A DNA stretch of 5,799 nucleotides. It comes from Deltaproteobacteria bacterium. Its GTDB lineage: Bacteria > Desulfobacterota > DSM-4660 > Desulfatiglandales > Desulfatiglandaceae. Location of the stretch: assembly GCA_021159525.1 (NCBI GenBank), contig JAGHEC010000314.1:1-5799 (forward strand). Direction: 5' to 3'. Positions 5,711-5,799 of the stretch are shown piece after piece (position 1 is the first letter of the stretch; every line of letters begins with the position of its first letter). The notes under the pieces were generated by a model that did not search any database, was not told the DNA's origin, and saw only the letters and a program-made list of their open reading frames with translations. The translations under genes were made by a program, and so were the position numbers.

Positions 5711-5799
5711 ATATTGATTGATAAGGAGTAATGTATAACCTCAATAATTAGGGGATAACTGCGAACCTAGCTAGTGCCGGGGCAGAAGAATTTTTCTTC

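Noticed and set aside
5723..5751. AAGGAG followed by ATG at 5731, encoding only MYNLNN
   Set aside because: The spacing of two bases is too short for an efficient start, and the frame stops after six codons. No frame continues it as a gene.

Overview
The window looks like chromosomal DNA from a Gram-negative anaerobe, most likely of the Desulfobacterota type. This is inferred from the family mix: ArnT-like lipid-linked sugar transferases, a DUF2284 Cys-rich protein and a diphthine-ammonia-ligase-type ATPase relic. No rRNA or marker gene is present to fix the taxon.

Left part, plus strand (1-1526): a run of decay. The window opens in the last ~50 codons of a probable insertion-sequence transposase, whose terminal repeat appears to end at about position 201. 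Directly after it, in mid-codon, comes the C-terminal two thirds of an ABC-2 type transporter permease, so the element seems to have removed or separated the permease N-terminus. Next is the C-terminal end of a PF01902-type ATP pyrophosphatase (Dph6-like) lacking its PP-loop. It is followed by an apparently intact DUF2284 metal-binding protein, which has a strong Shine-Dalgarno far upstream but no canonical start codon there.

Middle (1527-2164): about 640 bases with no convincing gene, lying between two convergent transcription units. It is rich in short tandem and inverted repeats and hairpins, none followed by a clear T-run.

Right part, minus strand (2165-5626): two tandem, related GT39/ArnT-like integral membrane glycosyltransferases. 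The upstream one (5562 down to 3892) is intact and is preceded by a perfect TATAAT -10 box and a plausible ribosome binding site. The downstream one (3850 down to 2165) starts 41 bases after its neighbour ends. It carries one in-frame TGA at codon 155, where homologues most likely have Trp, and otherwise reads open over its full length. The pair probably forms one transcript that adds sugars from a polyprenyl-phosphate donor to lipid A or another periplasmic acceptor, with the second gene either a fresh pseudogene or a recoded one.

The last ~170 bases hold only the divergent upstream region and no supported gene. The most interesting points are the single TGA with an ATG immediately after it, the precise IS/permease junction, the orphan Shine-Dalgarno before DUF2284, and the structured intergenic region.
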